From Verrucomicrobiota bacterium (GTDB lineage: Bacteria; Verrucomicrobiota; Verrucomicrobiia; Chthoniobacterales; SZAS-18): a stretch of 64,000 nt of DNA. Shown here one piece after another: positions 1 through 7,662 of the stretch. Position numbers and translations under genes: made by a program. The first letter of the stretch is position 1. Every line of letters starts with the position of its first letter. The notes beneath the pieces were generated by a model. The model saw nothing but the letters and a program-made list of their open reading frames with translations. It did not search any database and was not told the DNA's origin. The stretch is taken from assembly GCA_018240025.1 (NCBI GenBank), contig JAFEGM010000009.1, positions 49,223-113,222 of the forward strand, given 5' to 3'.

Positions 1-658
1 ACTTGAGCGCCTCATCGTAGTTGGTCTTCTGGTCGAGGCACCAGTTGGCCGCATTGAACCAGCCGTCCCAGGTGTACTGCGCCTGGCCCCGCAGCTGGGC
101 GCGCAGCACGGGCAGGACGGATTCCTCGTTCGAGGCCGCGAATTGCACCGGAATGGCGACCTTGTCCCAGCGCAGCGTCAGCGTGGCGGTCGTCTTCTTC
201 ACGTCATCGAACTCGAACGCGAGCGACTCGCGCATTTCCGACGCCTTCGGCTTCACCTCCACGCGCAGCGCGTCCTCCTTCTGGTCGTAGGTGTAGCTGC
301 CCCAGGCGGTCGAGGTCTTCGAGAAGATGACCGTGCAGCTGTCGGCCGTGGGGATCATGTGCAGTCCGTAGATGCCCTTCGCCAGCGGCTTGCCCTCGAC
401 CAGGAGCGGTCCGGCGAGCTCGATGGTCGTGTTCTGGTTCGCGCCCGCGCGCCAGACTTCGCCGTAGGGCACGAGTCCGCCCCAGACCTTGCGGCCGTTG
501 GCGGAAGGCCGGCTGTAGGTCACCGTCACATCGGTCAGGCCGATGCGCTGCGTGACCGAGGCCCGCGGACTGGGCTGGGGGACTTCGATGAGCTGGGCCG
601 GTGCCGTGGCGCTGAAGGCGGCGGCAGCGAGAGAGAAGGCGACGAGAGTTCGAGACAT
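1..658 (-). CDS. DUF2911 domain secreted protein (3' end outside window)
   Basis: The gene reads leftwards from an ATG at 658 and has no stop before base 1, so its C-terminus lies outside the window. The first ~20 residues (MSRTLVAFSLAAAAFSATA) are a signal peptide ending near AxA, so the product is exported. Residues ~25-140 match DUF2911, with the signature segments YSRPSANGRKVWG, PYGEVWRAGANQNTT and KGIYGLHMIPT. DUF2911 proteins are common in Bacteroidota and Verrucomicrobiota and have no established biochemical role. The visible C-terminal part (YTWDGWFNAANWCL, then a Tyr/Glu/Ala stretch) may be helical or TPR-like, as in longer family members. The neighbour at 1497 is divergent and unrelated. 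Confidence 0.88.
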   Translation of the reverse strand, partial: MSRTLVAFSLAAAAFSATAPAQLIEVPQPSPRASVTQRIGLTDVTVTYSRPSANGRKVWGGLVPYGEVWRAGANQNTTIELAGPLLVEGKPLAKGIYGLHMIPTADSCTVIFSKTSTAWGSYTYDQKEDALRVEVKPKASEMRESLAFEFDDVKKTTATLTLRWDKVAIPVQFAASNEESVLPVLRAQLRGQAQYTWDGWFNAANWCLDQKTNYDEALK

Positions 659-1233
659 GGGGATGTGGGGTTGAAGCCCGACCTATCCGTGGGCGGGATC
701 GGCCTGAAAAGTGGCAGGGTCGGTCGGATCTTGCCATTCGCGGAGGCGGCTCGTGGATTCTGCTTGTCCGGTCGAGCCTCACTCCAGCGCGCTTGGAACG
801 GTGCCACGCCCTCCGGCGCTCCGTTCGCGGCCAGTTCGGCGCCTCGCCAGTCGCGGAGCGAAGACGGAAGATCGCCCATCCTTCGCGGTGGCCGCCATCT
901 CGCGCGAATCAGGCGGATCACGGCCGCCCACCCCGGCGGCACCTGCGTCGGCCAATCCGGCTGTCGCGGAGCGACGAGCGAATGCAGCCCACCGCTTCAG
1001 CGGTGGCTTCCGGTCAGTTCCCTCTACGATCCGCAGGAACGGCAGACGGCAGATCGCTCGCGCCACGGCGGAGGTGATCTCCACCCCGCGTTGGGAAATG
1101 ATCTCGTCACGATCCGCGTTTCTGGCCCGCCTTAGCGATGCGGGATGGCTAGCGGACCTGCGTAAGTCAGGAATTGGCGAATCGGGTGGCTCCGTCGCCG
1201 GACTGGCAGGCGGTCGAGCCGGCTGGTCACGGC
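659..1233. other. Intergenic region upstream of DUF2911 gene and RHS remnant
   Basis: This 575-base stretch lies between the divergent DUF2911 gene and the first recognisable peptidase-like codons at 1234. Open frames cross it, but their translations are Arg/Ala/Pro-rich and resemble no family I know. It must hold the DUF2911 promoter. It may also contain decayed 5' sequence of the C39-RHS gene, since the remnant at 1234 begins abruptly in mid-domain. Confidence 0.5.
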
Positions 1234-1496
1234 GAACTGCCAGGCCTGCCTTGTGTACTGGCCTTGAAGGTGTCCCATTTTATCGCGGTGCTGGAGACCG
1301 CTCCCGGCGGTTTCTACGTCTTCGATCCGCTCCAGCGCCCCAGTCGACGTTTCGTCTCCCACGAGAGCTTGGCCGCCGAGTCGGCTGGAACTGCGGACTT
1401 TCTTCCTCCGTGGTTGCTTTGCCACGACCGGGCGGAGGGTTCGAGTTTCTGCTCCACCATGGGCAAGGCGGGCAGGAGCGGGTTTTGGCCGATCCC
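1234..1496 (+). pseudogene. Remnant of a C39-like cysteine peptidase domain, out of frame with the RHS gene
   Basis: In the frame of position 1234 the translation reads ELPGLPCVLALKVSHFIAVL, then a Gly-Gly turn, YVFDP, and a Ser/Glu-rich strand ending at PPW (1413). This looks like the second half of a C39 papain-like peptidase: SHFIAVLE would supply the catalytic His and FDP the Asp or Asn. The N-terminal half with the catalytic Cys is not visible. The RHS frame begins one frame away soon after 1413. C39 domains fused to the N-terminus of RHS proteins are known in Verrucomicrobiota, so I infer that a frameshift and a deletion broke an older fusion. A sequencing error could give the same picture. 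Confidence 0.55.
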
Positions 1497-4400
1497 ATGC
1501 CGGCTGGCAACATCGCCACCGATGCCCGCACGGGCCGCCGTTTTTGGGTGGCGAACGCGAACCTCGCGACGTTGGAGGTGCACGTGTTCGAACCCAGCGG
1601 AGTGCGGCGCGTGTTCAAAAAGCAGAAGCCCAACGGCAGCTCGACGGCAATTGTGCTGCTGCTGGAACAGGTGATCGACGCTGCCGGGCAGACGCTGACC
1701 TACACCTACACCGACTTCCGTGCCGACGGAGCGCCGATCACCCCGTCCAATCCGGCGGACGGCACAAGATTGACCAGTCTGAAGGACGCTTCGGACCGCG
1801 TCACTACTCTAACCTATCTCCGGAACCCGGGGAACAACAAGGGCCCCTCTGACGAGCGACTGTTTCTGGTCACCTCGATCAGCGATTCCGAAGGGCGCAG
1901 CGCGACGTTCACCTACAGTATCCAGACGGGAGCCACCCGCTTGCAGCGCGTCGACGACCAGGGCGGACTTTGGTCAGAGTTCATTTACGAGGCGAACACT
2001 TTGGGCAGCCTGACGAACAATGACTTTCTCCGGCATCTCGACACTCCGTATGGCCGCACTACGTTCGAGGAGACGCTCTTCACCCGAGGCGGGAATGCGG
2101 CCAGAGCCGTCGAGGTCACCTACCCGCAGGTCACCGGAGAAACGGGCCGGGATAAGTTCCGGGTCGAATACATCAACGATTGCACCGGCGTGATCCCGCA
2201 AATCGTTCTGCCCGGCGTGATCGACCCAGAGACCATCCAACTGCGAGCCCGGGATAACGCGGCGAGTTCTGGATTCACTCCCATCATCACCCTGAAAAAC
2301 CGCTACCACCAGTATCGCCGGATTTATGTCTGCAACCGCAAGGCGATGGTGCTGAGGGCCGCGAATCCGAGTGCCGACCCCATCGACTTCGGCAAGGTTT
2401 ACCAATTCACTCACGCAGAAAGATCTTCCCTGACCAGCCGGGTTCTGGAGGCGGAGATCGAGCCGGTGACTGTGCTTATCGATGCAGAAGGGACGGTGAG
2501 CGGTCCAACCGCAGCGACGCTGCACACGAGGCTGGTCCGCAATACCATTTACACGACGAGCACGGAGGAACCGGCCTTCATCTCCTACACCAGTCAGTCT
2601 TTGTTCGATACCTCCATCTACGCCTCTGAACTGGATCGCTTCGTCCTGCGCAAGCAGGGAGCGAACGTTGTGGACGGCTCCGGAGTGACCAGTCGGGAAT
2701 TCGCCTTTCAGCGTTGGGAGCGCAACGTCTACGGCCGCCCTACGGCCACTTGGGATGCGCAGGGACGCAAGCGGACTTTCGCCTACGCGACCCATAGCAA
2801 CGTTCCCGCCGATGATCCGCGAAACTTCTCGGACCTGACCGAAGAGGCGGTCGAATACCTCCAGGGCGGTACGTTGAAGCGCGACATCGTGATGCGTGCG
2901 GAATACGACGGGACTTTCAATTCCGGCCCGGGTCGACCCAGTCGGGTCTGGAACCAAGGTGGCTTCGAGACGCGCTTCAAGTACGACCGCAAAGGCCGGG
3001 TCGTCGAACAGATCCACCCGGCGCGGGCGGACGGCGGGATGGCCGTCGAAACTACCCTTACCAGCTATGTTCCGGTCGGCACGCACGGGGCCGGGTTGGT
3101 GTATCAAATCACCGAGCGGCGGATCGATCCGCTCACCGGAACGCCCTCCGACACGGTCAAGAGCTTTACCTACGACAGCCGACGCAGGGTGCGAACCGTG
3201 ACGCAGCCCGACGGCTACGTGCTCACCTTCGACTACGACAACCTCGACCGGTTGACCCGCACGACGCATCCGGATGGTACCTACAGCGAGAACGGGTATG
3301 CGTACCTGGATCGGACTTCCTATCGCGACCGCCGCGGTCAATTGACGCTGTACTATTTCAACCAGCGACGTGAACTCTACAAGGTGACCGACCCCCTCGG
3401 GCGGAACACCCTCTACGAATGGTGCAAGTGCGGAGGACTGCAAAAACTGACCCAAGACATCGATCTCAACAGCTCTCCGGCCGTTGTGGGCGTCACCACC
3501 TGGCGGCTCGATAGTATGAGCCGGGTGCATAAAAAGAGCTACGCCGACGGTAAGTCCGAGCGCTTCCATTACGATCCGACGGACGGCCGCTTGATTGCAC
3601 GCCAGCGTGCCAGCGGTCCCGGCAGCTACTACAGGTATTGGCCGGACGGGAACATCGCGCAGGAGTGGACGACCGATGCCTCGGCGCCGACGACGCCGAT
3701 CGCCCTGGTAAAGGAGTTCACCTACGATTCCTTTTTCCCGCGCCTGCAGTTGGTGAAGGAGTTTTCGGTCAGTGGAGCGACGTCCACGCTGAGCGGGCAA
3801 TGGGTGATGGAGTACGGACCCTATAGCGCAGCCCCCTCGAAGCCGGCCGGCCGGCTCTCGGGGGTGAGGCGGCAGGATGCCAGCGGCCAAGACCGCTGGA
3901 TGCTGGGATACGGGTATGACGAACGCGGCCAGCGCATCAACCGGGGAGTCTTCGACAGCTACCAAGCCATGTGGGTTGGGGAAGCTTGGCATGTGGATGA
4001 ACTCGGTCGGGCACGCGTGCACGACACCCCGTTGGGCACTTTCTACCGCGAATTCGTGGGACAGACGCACCGACCGCGCACCGACTACGCGCCGACCAAC
4101 GACGCGCTGCGCACCGATTACGTCTATCTGGACGAGACGACCAGCCTGACCGGGGAGATCCCCGGCGGTGCGAGCGCTGACCGGCGGCTGGCGAGCCTGA
4201 CGTACTGGGCGAACAGCAACCAGAGCGCGCCGGTGTCGGCCTATCGCTACGGCTATGAAGACGCCGAGGGCACTTTGAAACGGATGGATGTGGCGCTGGA
4301 CGCGGCGGTCACGCTGACGGGAACGGCGCCCTACACCAAGCGGGCCGGGTTCACGCACGATGCGGCTTTCCAGCTCAAGACGGTCGGCTACACGGCCAAT

Positions 4401-5645
4401 GGCGGAAGCTACACCCCTCCCAGCGGCTCGTGGACGACGGCGGAAAGCTACGATTACGATCTGGGGAGCAACCGCACGCTGGCCAACGGGGTCGCCTTGG
4501 CCCATAACAACGTCAATCAAGTGCAGGCGAGCTACGGCTACAGCTACGACGACAACGGCAGCCTGGTGAGCAGCCCGGCCGCCGGCGGCGGGGGTGTGAC
4601 CTATGGCTGGGAAAGTCCGCAGCGACTGGCCTACGGGCAGCTGACGAGCTGGAACGCGCCGGACTCCGGGGGAGGAACGAAGTCGTTCGTGGTCAGCTAC
4701 GATGCGTTCGGACGCTGGGAGAAGGTAGTGGAGACCAGCGGGAGCGGAGCGACCAAAACGCGAGTGTTCGTCTGGGACGGGGACGAATTGCTCGAAGAGC
4801 GCGACGGCAGCGACCGGGTGACGCGCCGATTCAGCGCCGGGGGCGAGCAGCAGGTGAGCTACAGCGGAGGAGGCGTGGCGAGCGCGACGAACTATTTCTA
4901 CACCCGGGACCACCTCGGCAGCGTGCGCGAGCTGGTGGACGTAAGCGGCACGGTGCGGGCTCGCTACGACTACGATGCCTGGGGCCGGCGCGTGAAGCTG
5001 AGCGGCGATCAGGAATCGAGCAAGGGCTACACCGGGCACTACTTCCAAGCGCAGAGCGGCCTGCACTGGACGCGCTGGCGGCAGTACGACGCGGGGATGG
5101 GACGATGGCTGAGTCGCGATCCGATTGGGGAGAAAGGAGGGATCAATCTTTACGAATACTGTGCTTCATCCCCGCTACTCGGGATGGATTCAGATGGCCT
5201 TGAGTCAGGTCCGGTCACAACTGGTCAGAATTTCTCTCAATCCGACTGCGATAGCTACTGTACAAGATACTGCCAACAGTACGGTGCTAAGGTGGAATCT
5301 GCGACCCTTACGAAAAGGAGTTCGACAGGCTGGATCGTTAACGCCTTCAAGGTGCTTGTCTGGCGAACTGAAGTTTCTTGGAACTGTTCGTGTAAGTGCG
5401 CTGATGAATGTCGGAGTCCATTCCTTCACTTGAAGGGGTTTAATGGAACGTGGGCTGTCGATATCGGTGATGGGTGGGCTCCGTCCGCTGACGGGCGCGC
5501 GCTACAACGAGGTCCGTGGCCGTATCCCGAGATGCTGTTTTTTGATCCAAGTCATCCACCGCCGATCATAGGGCACTATGATTATCGTGATTCTAATGGG
5601 AAACGGTGGAGAATCTTCCCGAACGGCATGATGTTTCCAAAGTAA
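1497..5645 (+). CDS. RHS-repeat protein with variable Cys-rich C-terminal tip (candidate polymorphic toxin)
   Basis: This 1382-residue protein is built of YD/RHS repeats (YDNLDRLTRTTHPDGTY, YDSRRRVRTVTQPDGY and many degenerate copies), which form the hollow beta-cocoon of RHS proteins. The conserved core end is near 4890-5190: YTRDHLGSVRELVD, YDYDAWGRR, RWLSRDPIGEKGGINLYEY and DSDGL. After it comes a 148-residue tip from ~5199 with seven Cys (DCDSYCTRYC and NCSCKCADEC) that ends in GHYDYRDSNGKRWRIFPNG. Such tips are the variable effector part of RHS toxins, but I cannot assign an activity. The open frame reaches back to 711. I chose the ATG at 1497 because upstream translation is non-RHS and a C39 remnant lies in another frame. 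No signal peptide is visible. The DNA of the tip is A/T-richer than the body, which suggests exchange. Confidence 0.8.
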   Translation: MPAGNIATDARTGRRFWVANANLATLEVHVFEPSGVRRVFKKQKPNGSSTAIVLLLEQVIDAAGQTLTYTYTDFRADGAPITPSNPADGTRLTSLKDASDRVTTLTYLRNPGNNKGPSDERLFLVTSISDSEGRSATFTYSIQTGATRLQRVDDQGGLWSEFIYEANTLGSLTNNDFLRHLDTPYGRTTFEETLFTRGGNAARAVEVTYPQVTGETGRDKFRVEYINDCTGVIPQIVLPGVIDPETIQLRARDNAASSGFTPIITLKNRYHQYRRIYVCNRKAMVLRAANPSADPIDFGKVYQFTHAERSSLTSRVLEAEIEPVTVLIDAEGTVSGPTAATLHTRLVRNTIYTTSTEEPAFISYTSQSLFDTSIYASELDRFVLRKQGANVVDGSGVTSREFAFQRWERNVYGRPTATWDAQGRKRTFAYATHSNVPADDPRNFSDLTEEAVEYLQGGTLKRDIVMRAEYDGTFNSGPGRPSRVWNQGGFETRFKYDRKGRVVEQIHPARADGGMAVETTLTSYVPVGTHGAGLVYQITERRIDPLTGTPSDTVKSFTYDSRRRVRTVTQPDGYVLTFDYDNLDRLTRTTHPDGTYSENGYAYLDRTSYRDRRGQLTLYYFNQRRELYKVTDPLGRNTLYEWCKCGGLQKLTQDIDLNSSPAVVGVTTWRLDSMSRVHKKSYADGKSERFHYDPTDGRLIARQRASGPGSYYRYWPDGNIAQEWTTDASAPTTPIALVKEFTYDSFFPRLQLVKEFSVSGATSTLSGQWVMEYGPYSAAPSKPAGRLSGVRRQDASGQDRWMLGYGYDERGQRINRGVFDSYQAMWVGEAWHVDELGRARVHDTPLGTFYREFVGQTHRPRTDYAPTNDALRTDYVYLDETTSLTGEIPGGASADRRLASLTYWANSNQSAPVSAYRYGYEDAEGTLKRMDVALDAAVTLTGTAPYTKRAGFTHDAAFQLKTVGYTANGGSYTPPSGSWTTAESYDYDLGSNRTLANGVALAHNNVNQVQASYGYSYDDNGSLVSSPAAGGGGVTYGWESPQRLAYGQLTSWNAPDSGGGTKSFVVSYDAFGRWEKVVETSGSGATKTRVFVWDGDELLEERDGSDRVTRRFSAGGEQQVSYSGGGVASATNYFYTRDHLGSVRELVDVSGTVRARYDYDAWGRRVKLSGDQESSKGYTGHYFQAQSGLHWTRWRQYDAGMGRWLSRDPIGEKGGINLYEYCASSPLLGMDSDGLESGPVTTGQNFSQSDCDSYCTRYCQQYGAKVESATLTKRSSTGWIVNAFKVLVWRTEVSWNCSCKCADECRSPFLHLKGFNGTWAVDIGDGWAPSADGRALQRGPWPYPEMLFFDPSHPPPIIGHYDYRDSNGKRWRIFPNGMMFPK

Positions 5646-6208
5646 TGAAAGATTGCGCCTCGTACGTAACCGGCTATGCTGTCCGCTTGATGGAGGAAGC
5701 GGTGGAGCAGGGAGACAAGCTAAGCGAAGCCTTGGTTAATGAAATTGTGACGCAGCGAATTAGCATTGATTGGTTGAACTTGAACAATGTTGGTGTGTTA
5801 CCGCGTCGCTCTGGTCTGAGTCTTCCCGAAAAGTCTTCTTTGACTGAATCGTCTGTTGGGGTGGTTTCCTTGACATTAGTCAATGAAGCGATTGTTGTTT
5901 GCTTTCCTGTGGGACCAGTTCATCGCGTCTTTAATCGTGGCGGTGATCTGGAGAACTGCATACTTCTCTTAAATGATGTCTTCTGCTATGAATGCCTTCT
6001 AGTAAATGGTGATGACGACCTTCGCTTTAGGCCAATTAGTTTTTACGGTGCGGGGATGGTTTTCGTGAACTCTTCAGACATCGGACTCAAATATTGTAAA
6101 GGACTGCACCGTCTAGATCGATCCATTGCTTCCATGGCCTCTAACGTAATAGGCATTGTAGTACCCTTCTTTGACGATACTAGGCTTGCGTTTGGGCGAG
6201 TCTGCTGA
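5645..6208 (+). CDS. Candidate immunity protein for the RHS tip (187 aa, unknown family)
   Basis: The ATG at 5645 overlaps the RHS stop in a TAATG arrangement, which implies translational coupling. An earlier in-frame ATG at 5606 is possible but would lie inside the RHS tip. The product (MKDCASYVTGYAVRLMEEAV...) has no signal peptide or membrane segment and matches no family I recognise. Its middle alternates hydrophobic strands (VGVVSLTLVNEAIVVCFPVG), suggesting a compact alpha/beta fold. Position directly behind a variable RHS tip, size and A/T-rich DNA are the usual marks of an immunity gene. The role is inferred from context only. Confidence 0.65.
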   Translation: MKDCASYVTGYAVRLMEEAVEQGDKLSEALVNEIVTQRISIDWLNLNNVGVLPRRSGLSLPEKSSLTESSVGVVSLTLVNEAIVVCFPVGPVHRVFNRGGDLENCILLLNDVFCYECLLVNGDDDLRFRPISFYGAGMVFVNSSDIGLKYCKGLHRLDRSIASMASNVIGIVVPFFDDTRLAFGRVC

Positions 6209-6235
6209 ATGCGATCAGATTCGATTTACACGGAT

Positions 6236-6363
6236 ACACAGAAAGGGACAACGCGGGTCTGTCCCGCCGTTCAGCACACAGGGATACGATCGGTGTCTGG
6301 TCCCACCAACAGAGACACACAGAAAGGGACAGACCTGAATGACACACAGAAAGGGACAGACCT
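6236..6363. repeat. Short direct and inverted repeats upstream of the Y1 transposase
   Basis: Two perfect 23-base direct repeats containing CAGAAAGGGACAGACCT lie at 6314-6336 and 6341-6363. A partial copy (ACACAGAAAGGGACA) is at 6236-6250. The inverse, GGTCTGTCCC at 6256-6265, is the exact reverse complement of the GGGACAGACC core. The cluster sits 55 bases before the transposase start, where IS200-like or RAYT enzymes often have recognition hairpins. A 67-codon open frame crosses it but encodes only the repeat. Confidence 0.75.
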
Positions 6364-6417
6364 TTTATTGGAAAAGGCGCTTGCCTCGCCTAACGGCGTT
6401 CGCTACCCCTGACCCGT

Positions 6418-7479
6418 ATGCGTCGCGCCCGTCTCAAAGGTGACCCGGAGTCTCCGGCGGTCTTCTACCACTGTGTCTCCCGTGTCGTGAACCGGGACTT
6501 CGTCTTCGGGCCGCCGGAGAAGGAGCACTTCGTGCGGACCATGCGGCAGTATGCGCGCTTCTGCGGGGTGCGGGTCGTCACCTACTGTGTGATGAGCAAC
6601 CACTTCCACATCCTCGTCGAGGTGCCGCAGCGGCCGGCGGGCTCGATGAACGACGCGGAGTTTCTGGCGCGGCTCGACGCGCTGGGGCGGGAGCGCATCA
6701 GCGTCGATGCGCGCCAGATGCTGGCGCGTTTTCGCGAGCAGCTCGAGCCCGAGGCGGCCGAGCGGCGGATCGAGGAATACAAGGAGGAGTTCCTGGCGCG
6801 GATGTGGGACGTCTCGATCTTCATGAAGCTGGTCAAGCAGCGCTTCACGCAGTGGTTCAACCGGGAACATCGGCGCAAGGGCACGCTCTGGGAGGAGCGC
6901 TTCAAGAGCGTGTTGGTGCAGTCGGCCGGGGAGGCGCTGGCGACGATGGCAGCCTACATCGATCTGAACCCCGTGCGCGCGAAGCTGGTCGACGACGTGG
7001 AGGATTACTACCGCTGGTGCGGCTACGCGGCGGCCATGGCGGGCGACGCGGAGGCGTTGGCCGGCCTGCGGGTGATCGACCAAGCCCGCGAAGCGCACGT
7101 GGAATGGCCGCAGACGGAGCAGGGGACGCTGGAGAACTACCGGGTGTGGCTCTTCGGCAAGGGTGAGCAGCGCGAGGGCCTGATCGACGAGGAGGGCACG
7201 ATCGGTCCGGTGGGCCGCGCGGGCATCGACCCCGCCAAGGTGGCCGAAGTGCGGGCCAAGGGCGGGAAACTGAGCCGCTGGCAAATGCTGCGCTGTCGGG
7301 TGCGGTATTTCAGCGACGGGGTGGCGCTGGGCGAGAAGGCGTGGATCGAGTCGCTCTTCGCGCTGCGGCGAGCGTGGTTCAGCGCCAAGCGCAAGACCGG
7401 CGCGCGGCCGTTGCGCGGGCTGGATGCGCCGGGGTTGCGCACGATGCGCGATCTGCAGGTCGAGGTCGTCTCGGCCTGA
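6418..7479 (+). CDS. Y1 (HUH) transposase, IS200-like/REP-associated type
   Basis: This is a single-strand DNA transposase of the Y1_Tnp family. The HUH metal-binding motif is in SNHFHILVEVP (His62 and His64), and the likely nucleophile is Tyr180 in AAYIDLNPVRAKL, the usual helix of the family. At 353 residues it is longer than minimal IS200 TnpA; the C-terminal ~150 residues carry a basic extension (KTGARPLRGLD). The gene starts at an ATG and looks intact. The repeats just upstream (6236-6363) are the obvious candidate substrate. No TnpB/IscB partner is next to it, so it may be a domesticated RAYT rather than a full insertion sequence. Confidence 0.9.
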   Translation: MRRARLKGDPESPAVFYHCVSRVVNRDFVFGPPEKEHFVRTMRQYARFCGVRVVTYCVMSNHFHILVEVPQRPAGSMNDAEFLARLDALGRERISVDARQMLARFREQLEPEAAERRIEEYKEEFLARMWDVSIFMKLVKQRFTQWFNREHRRKGTLWEERFKSVLVQSAGEALATMAAYIDLNPVRAKLVDDVEDYYRWCGYAAAMAGDAEALAGLRVIDQAREAHVEWPQTEQGTLENYRVWLFGKGEQREGLIDEEGTIGPVGRAGIDPAKVAEVRAKGGKLSRWQMLRCRVRYFSDGVALGEKAWIESLFALRRAWFSAKRKTGARPLRGLDAPGLRTMRDLQVEVVSA

Positions 7480-7662
7480 ATGCAGGATCCAATTTGGTTG
7501 CGGGCAGATGCCTAAAGGCACCACAAAGACGCAGAAGAAACAAAAGCAGCGGGTGAGCGGGTGAGCGGACGCGTTTAGAGCTTGCGGCCAGGGCCAGCTT
7601 CGATTCAGAGCCGAGCACAGACAAGTTTCTTTACTTCCTCGGCGACGATTCCAAGGTGGCCG

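Noticed and set aside
711..1496. Upstream start at 711 for the RHS protein
   Set aside because: The translation before ~1420 has no RHS or signal sequence, and a C39-like remnant lies in another frame over the same bases.
1974..5066. 1030-aa open frame on the minus strand under the RHS gene
   Set aside because: Its translation is Arg/Ala/Val-rich with no fold or family match, and the plus-strand frame has clear YD repeats. It is an antisense shadow of GC-rich codon use.
6209..6412. 67-aa open frame over the repeats before the first transposase
   Set aside because: It encodes only the repeat (DTQKGTD) and has no independent support.
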